This document shows, in pieces, positions 58,592 through 64,000 of a stretch of DNA of 64,000 bases. The notes under the pieces are model-generated. The model did not search any database. It had not been told where the DNA came from and saw only the letters and a list, made by a program, of their open reading frames with translations. Position 1 is the first letter of the stretch; the number at the start of each line of letters is the position of its first letter. Location: positions 496,001 to 560,000 of the forward strand of contig JAMWFC010000067.1 of NCBI GenBank assembly GCA_027475525.1, in the 5' to 3' direction. A program made the translations under genes and the position numbers. Origin of the DNA: Macrolepiota albuminosa (Eukaryota; Basidiomycota; Agaricomycetes; Agaricales; Agaricaceae).

Positions 58592-58767
58592 TGTAACCTG
58601 GGGTTACTAGTTAGAACTATCTGTGTATTTCACACAGTGCTAAATCAGACCGCAATATCGGATTTGACTAGTACTTAGTGCGAAAACAAGACGTTATCTT
58701 ACGTAATACTCTACTAAATGATTATAGCGTCGTTGACGCTGATGGTAATACGGATGAGTCCGTTACA
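58592..58767 (-). repeat. Gypsy 5' LTR
   Basis: 176 bp, same as 47257-47432 in every base I compared. Confidence 0.95.
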
Positions 58768-61700
58768 GTTTAACTCGATTGTGGTTTCGTTTGTTCTCAG
58801 CGATTGCGATCGATCCGTTGTTATCTCCCTTCAGTTGAGCTGGCTTAGGAACCGCCATTCCTATCTTGAAGAGTGCTGCATACATCCACTTGATCTGTTC
58901 GGCAGCCCTCCCTAGTGCTATGTATTCGGCCTCGGTAGTTGACGTGGATACCGTGTCCTGGAACTTCGAACTCCAACTTGTGGGTCCTCCAGCTTGCAGG
59001 TACACTCCTCCTGATATGGATTTGCGCGTGTCTATGTCTGCTGCGAAATCTGAATTGTAATACCCTTGGGGTACGTAGTCCTGGTACTTGGTCCCTCCAT
59101 ATCGTAATCTGTAGTGGAGTGTGGCCTTTATATATCGCATCACGTGTTGCAGCGCCAACCAGTGTTGTTTCCCGGGGTTCGACATAAATCGGCTCAACGA
59201 TGTGATGGCGTATGCGATATCCGGTCGTGTGCCTATTTGCGCATACATTAATGATCCCAGAACCTCGTTGTACGGTTTATCTGCCATATATTGGCGTTCT
59301 TCTTCTGTAGTAGGCAATTGGGATCGACTCAGGATGATGCCTGGTGGGAGTGGTGTATACTTCGGTGTGCATTCTGCCATGCCGTATTTCTCTAGTGTTC
59401 GCTTCAAGTACTCCTCTTGATCCAGTATAATAAGCTTCATTGTCCGATCACGCGTAACTCGAATCCCCAAGACAAAATTAATGTCTCCCAGGTCTTTTAT
59501 CTCGTATCTCTCCCCCAGTTCCTTTTGTGCACGTATAGCTTCTTCCTTCGATGAGGACATTCCCAAGGTGTCGTCTGTGTATGTGCTTGTAATGGTGATC
59601 TCACCATTCCTATTCCTCAATCGTACAGACTGGTCTGCTTCGGATCGGGTATAACCTAAGCGTTTCATGTCCTCGTCGAGTGTATGCCACCAGTTGTGAG
59701 CGCCGTCCATTGTTCCGTATATCGCCTTGTCTAAGAGTGATACCAGACTTTTCTCGTTATCTGCGTTGTGCTCTTCGGTACTCCCCCGAACTCGTATGCC
59801 CGAATTGATATCGACCTTAAGCACATCGCTCGGTTTCACCTCGTATCCTTCTGGTTGCTCCATTAGGATTGGTGCTTGTGTGGGTGCGTTCAGGTATGCG
59901 CTCGCGTAATCAATTTGCCATATTTCGTAGTCCTCAACTGTTCCTACAGCGAGGTTTATCCGTAACGATTCGTATTTCACCACCGAGGCGTAGGTGGCAA
60001 AGAAATCGACCCCTGGTAGCTGTGAAAACCCTTTTGCGACTAATCGTGCTTTACGGCCAATAACCTTTCCACTCGCATCATATTTAAGCGCAAAAGTCCA
60101 TCGGTTTTTCATTGTACGCGCTTCCTCAGGGCGTTCGATCAGACGCCAGACTTTCCGCTCATACATACGTCGCATCTCATCGTCCATTGGACCCTTCCAC
60201 AAATCAGGTCTTGTCATCGCTTCCGAATATGATTTCGGCACCCATAGGTTGTCCGGCTCGAGGACTTCTGTGGCTAATGCGTTTGGCGCCGCTCGAAACG
60301 TCTCCTCTTCACTTTCAAGGTCAGACGAGTTCTCTTCGGCTAGCACGTCGCATCTAGCTTCACGGTCGGGGGCAGTCTGGGCAGCGATACGGGCTGATCT
60401 CCTCAGTTCCGTCGGGGCTGTTTGATGAGTGTTGCTGGTTGCTTCTGAGTCTGCTAGTACGGTGTTGTCGATGCCGTTTATACTGCTTTCAGTCTCATTT
60501 ACGTGCTCGTCCCCACAATCGACTCCCAGTATCTCCATAATGTCTGCTGGATTGTCCTGGTGTTCGTGTTTCAGCGTGCGGTTAGACAATCCCTCCTCAA
60601 AAATCACATCTCTTGACCTAAAAATCCGCCCCGTGCTCCGCTCCAGCAGTTTGTAATCCCCTTTTCCAAAATACCCGATCAAAACTGCCTTGCATGATCG
60701 TGGTTCAAGTTTACTATTCCCATCTGTCCTCGGTACCTTTGCGTAAGCGGTACAACCAAATGGCCGCAAATATGACACGTCGGGTTTGTTCCCAGTCCTG
60801 ATTTCAAATGGCGTCTTATTCGGGTGTCTTGCGCTTGGTATTAGGTCGAGAATATATATCGCCGTTGATGTGGCTTCCCCCCAGTGGTGCGGTGGTAGTC
60901 TCGACTCGTGCAACATGCTGCGCGCCAAGTCAAAAATCGTACGGTTTCTTCTCTCGACGACACCATTTGCGGCTGAGGAATGGGGTGGGGTCGTTTCGTG
61001 GATGATCCCTCTTTTTCCGCAGTACGTGTCCCATAGTTCATTCTTAAACTTGGTTCCCCCATCGGTTCTCAGCCGTTTAATTCTATACCCGGTCTGATTC
61101 TCCACTCGCATGTCGAAGATCTGCAAGCATTCCACTGTAGCCTCCTTCGTCTTATGTGACAGGTACCAAGCGTCACATTCGGCTCCTCCCTGGTCAACTG
61201 CCACCAGCATGAGCGTTTTGCCGCCGGTCGTTTGCACGCGTGCCGATCCCCATATATCGAATGCGACTCGCTCGTAAGGTTCACACTCCGGTTCAATGAC
61301 TGCGTCAAAAGGCCGTCGTGAGTGCTTTCCCATGATGCAATCCTCACATTTCCCAATGACTGAGGACTTCGTGACGTCTAGCCCTTTCACTATCTCATTT
61401 CGCATCATTTTGCGCACTGTACTCTCTCCTACGTGTCCGAGTCGTCTGTGCCAGGTTTCGAAATCGACAGGGTGAGTCAGCGACCGCGTTGCCATTGCGC
61501 TCGGAGGTGGCTCAACAAAGTTCACTATGAACATCGTTCCATTCATAGGACAGTGGAGGAACGGTTTCCCATCCGTAGCAAACAGTGTTGCTCCCTTTCC
61601 GGTGATTTCCATCCTCACTCCTTTTCTAATCAATGATCCCACTGATATGAGATTATGCGTCAGTTCCGGTGCGTGCAGCGCGTTTTCGAAGATAAGTTCC

Positions 61701-62863
61701 ACTATTTCTCCTTCGTATTGGACCCATTTTCGTACTCGCCCGCAGCCATGTATTCTGAATTCTCCGCCCTTTGCCGTAGACCCTATCAGATCCCCATGGT
61801 CGGGGGTATTATACGTAATAAAATCTGATTTCTCTGTAAAAAAATGGCGGCTTGCAGCTGAATCGGCGTAGGTAACAGCGTCCTGTTTCGAATCTTTCCT
61901 CGGCGTTGTTACGAATGCAAAACATCGAACGTTGTAAGCATTACTAGCTGAGACGACCGTGGCGTTAGCCTGTGGCGGTGTCGTGGGTGTAGTCGTTGTC
62001 AGGGTCGTTGATTGTGGGTTATTCGATGCTACTGTCGTACCCTGTGGCTGCTTACTCCCCTTCTTCCACCAGTCAGGGAATTGTCCCTCCATTCCACCAC
62101 CTTTTCTAAAGCATTTCTCTTTCGGATGACCGGCTCTTTTGCAGTTATCACAAGTAACTTTTTCTTTGTCTCCTCGATGGTTCCCAGCCTGAGTTGATAG
62201 TGCCTGTACCGACTTGGCTGGCGCTACCGCATTTGGTCCGTGCAGCAACAATGCGTGCGTGGTGAGTCTCACAATCACTTTGGCTGACGTATCTTCCGTT
62301 AACAGTGCACCTGTTACCACTGCCCAAGAACTTGGCATCGATTTGATAATATATGTGCGGAAACGTTTGTCACCGATTCCTGCTCCCTGATCATTCGCCT
62401 TGGCCCAAGCAGTACGCATAGCCCGGAAGTGCGCCTCGATGTTAGACCCGTCTACGTATTTGATAGCATTCAATTCTTCTTCAGCATGGATCAGTCCCAG
62501 ATCGGACTTAGCATCGTGAATCGTGGTGAGTGATGCCCATGCCTCTGCTGCTGATCCCTCCATGTTTACTCCGGCTCCAACTGGTATAACGTTCAGGGTG
62601 ATCATGCTGCGCGCATATGCATCGCGTTGGATCCATTCTTCGGCTGTTGGGTTCGATGCTCCCCACCACTTCGTTTCTACAATGTTCGGTTCATCCTCTT
62701 TCTTCTCTTCGTCACTAACTGGGTTCGTGATTGTCCCGTTTATATATCCCAATAATCCTCGCCCACGCGTGGCTTCGGTTATGATTGTCTTAAATGCCGT
62801 CCAATTTGTTCCATCAAATTTTTCATCCGTCGGTAATAAGAACAATGGTGGATTCTGTGCCAT
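58768..62863 (-). CDS. Copia Gag-Pol polyprotein, cut at the RNase H end
   Basis: About 1365 codons without a stop from 62863 to the gypsy insertion. Domains in order: a Gag/UBN2-like part (FDGTNWTAFKTII, WIQRDAYARSMI), CCHC knuckle CDNCKRAGHPKEKC (near 62145), protease with ADSAASRHFF (near 61860; DSA where DSG is usual), pre-integrase WHRRLGHVGESTV with CEDCIMGKH, integrase core with FDIWG, RTDGGTKF and NGVVERRNRTI (D, D, E present), RT with WTFALKYD, LVAKGFSQ and YTDD (near 59575), and RNase H with STTEAEYIALG and GDNNGSIAIAENK. The last few codons of the open frame run into the gypsy LTR. It was probably a functional element before interruption. Confidence 0.93.
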
Positions 62864-62931
62864 GGCGTCTATGTTTCAGTTTGGTTCAGTTTCTAATCTA
62901 TTCGGTGAGTCGTTCTATATGTTGAGTTGGT

Positions 62932-62945
62932 CGGGGCCCATAACC
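62932..62945 (-). promoter_or_regulatory. Copia primer binding site (half-tRNA type)
   Basis: Immediately after the 5' LTR the minus strand reads ggttatgggccccg. The plus strand, cggggcccataacc, matches an initiator tRNA-Met anticodon arm (CAT anticodon inside), the internal 'half-tRNA' primer known for copia. The position is exact; the tRNA identity comes from family knowledge. Confidence 0.7.
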
Positions 62946-63173
62946 TGTTTTACAGAGTTCAACTCAGTCGGTGTGATAACGACTGGTATTATATGCTACC
63001 TGTTTTACAGAGTTCAACTATGAGTACACTATCAGCTTCTTGTAATACTATCATGCAATAAGACAACATACCTCAGTCGGTGTGATAACGACTGAGGTAT
63101 GATTACGTTTCTCTTCGACTCAACTACTCTCTGGTCACGTGTTCGTGACGCGCTCACGATTCTATCTCGAACA
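62946..63173 (-). repeat. Copia 5' LTR
   Basis: 228 bp; one visible difference from the 3' LTR (gtgttcgtgac here, gtgtccgtgac there). Confidence 0.93.
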
Positions 63174-63318
63174 CAAAATATAACCAATGTTTCAGAATAA
63201 AGTTTGGACTTGACTTCCAATCTTGACTTCTGATCCCATCTCCTTCCCCATCCGATGGGCCCCCTATTTGCATGTTGTAAGCTTCATGCTTACACTCACC
63301 TATTCTCCAAAAATTTCA

Positions 63319-64000
63319 TTATCTCCCTACCAACGCCTCCAATGTTTCCCACTCGTCGAGGGCCACCGTGTCCTTTATTTCTCTACCACTTTTCCATTTA
63401 TTGTGGTCGGGACTATAACTCCTCCAACGGACCAGATACTGAACTCCCTGACCTCATCTCCTTTCATCAATTATCTTGTCAATAAAATGTTCCTCTTGTC
63501 TCTCATCCGTCAGAATCGGACCCAGCATTTCAAGCTGTTGTGCGGGGAACAAATCATTTTCATTTGCGTGGTGAGGCAAAAGCAAGCTCGAATGAAAACA
63601 ATTATGAATTTTCATTGAAGATGGAAGGTCAAGTGCATATTCGGAAGAGCTGGGGAAAGCCTCGGTGATGACAAAAGGCCTGTCCTGTCATGGCATGAAT
63701 TTAGCCACCTGACCATCCTGTTTCTGAACGTATTCCCAATGACAATTAATCGTTGATAGTATGACCTTATCCCCAACCTTGTATTCTACTTCAGGGGAAT
63801 GATGTGAATTCGCTTGATGTGCCTGATTAATCTTTGCTGTTATTAAGTTATCCATAGCTTCAAGATAATTTGTCTCGATTTCTTGCAATACTTGAAGGGC
63901 AAGGTCTTTGGCCAGAGTATTAGTAGGTGGGGGTGGAAATAAAGGCAAGAGAACATGTGGCAAAAATCCAGACTTGAGTTGAAAAGGTGAAAATCCTGTC
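63319..64000 (-). pseudogene. 3' end of a second chromovirus pol (runs off the window)
   Basis: Minus-strand sequence entering from the right edge: SPFQLKSGFLPHV, DNLITAKINQAHQAN, YKVGDKVILST, QDGQVAKFMP, a TGA at 63688-63690, then PFVITEAFPSSSEYALDLP, FIDKIIDERR, a TGA at 63454-63456, then GQGVQYLVRWRSYSPDHNKW and a stop at 63319. This is the integrase C-terminal GPY-type region followed by a chromodomain (YLVRWRxYxxxxxxW). It is unlike the nested gypsy in sequence, so it is a different family. Both TGA are in frame, and Arg is expected at the first (KFMPR). Confidence 0.85.

Larger units (their letters stand above)
47257..58767 (-). mobile_element. Ty3/gypsy chromovirus with an extra ORF, inserted in copia pol
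   Basis: Identical 176-bp LTRs (47257-47432 and 58592-58767) with TGTAAC...GTTACA ends and a TAAAC target duplication (47252-47256 and 58768-58772, written GTTTA on +). Minus-strand order: 5' LTR, leader, gag, zinc knuckle and protease, RT, RNase H, integrase, chromodomain-like end, a spacer, a third large ORF, polypurine tract, 3' LTR. The length of ~11.5 kb is about double that of a simple chromovirus. gag-pol is one frame interrupted only by five TGA codons and by the 77-bp duplication. Confidence 0.95.
46837..63173 (-). mobile_element. Ty1/copia LTR retrotransposon, interrupted by a gypsy element
   Basis: The element is bounded by two 228-bp LTRs (46837-47064 and 62946-63173) and a 5-bp target duplication CAAAA (46832-46836 and 63174-63178). 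It is read on the minus strand: 5' LTR, primer site, one gag-pol frame, polypurine tract, 3' LTR. Its pol is cut near the RNase H end by the gypsy element at 47257-58767, and the missing C-terminal piece is found on the far side (47088-47256). Without the insert the element is ~4.8 kb, normal for copia. The LTRs differ by one visible C/T (near 47031 versus 63142). Confidence 0.95.

Overview
The window looks like chromosomal DNA of a filamentous basidiomycete, probably an Agaricomycete (inference). The reasons are many short GT..AG introns of about 45-75 bp, a DUF6533-type membrane protein, a standalone NRPS-like adenylation enzyme, an AreA-like GATA factor with an N-terminal DUF1752 region, and Ty3/gypsy chromovirus and Ty1/copia elements of the kind common in these fungi. 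No tRNA, rRNA or CRISPR array could be supported.

Layout. 1-2326: no recognisable gene. 2-11 kb: an intronless type IIC P-type ATPase (+), a single-pass membrane protein (-) and a five-exon adenylate-forming enzyme (+). 11.7-22.2 kb, all on the minus strand: tyrosyl-DNA phosphodiesterase 1, a secreted GDSL esterase, and an importin-13/transportin-type karyopherin. 23-25.4 kb: a decayed small secreted protein and a two-module surface protein. 25.9-29.2 kb: a tandem pair of paralogous alpha/beta hydrolases (HSL type). 32.3-35.0 kb: a two-finger GATA transcription factor whose six exons join in frame. 36.2-45 kb: a ~2.5 kb directly repeated low-complexity block flanking a DUF6533 gene. 45-46.8 kb: AT-rich sequence with a probable tyrosine-recombinase relic. 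46.8-63.2 kb: a copia element (228-bp LTRs, TSD CAAAA) whose pol is interrupted by a complete ~11.5 kb gypsy chromovirus (identical 176-bp LTRs, TSD TAAAC) that carries an extra ~980-codon ORF downstream of pol. 63.3-64 kb: the 3' end of another chromovirus pol.

Three patterns stand out. (1) Eight unrelated places carry a perfect tandem duplication with a period of exactly 77 bp. Where they fall in coding sequence, removing one copy restores the reading frame. This is best explained as an assembly artefact (a k=77 overlap not collapsed) and it wrongly breaks at least three genes. (2) All nine internal in-frame stops found in the retroelements are TGA; several sit at conserved arginines, and every one is explainable as CGA to TGA at a CpG. 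(3) The gypsy element's third ORF, in env position but without membrane segments, has no function I recognise and is the best candidate for something undescribed.
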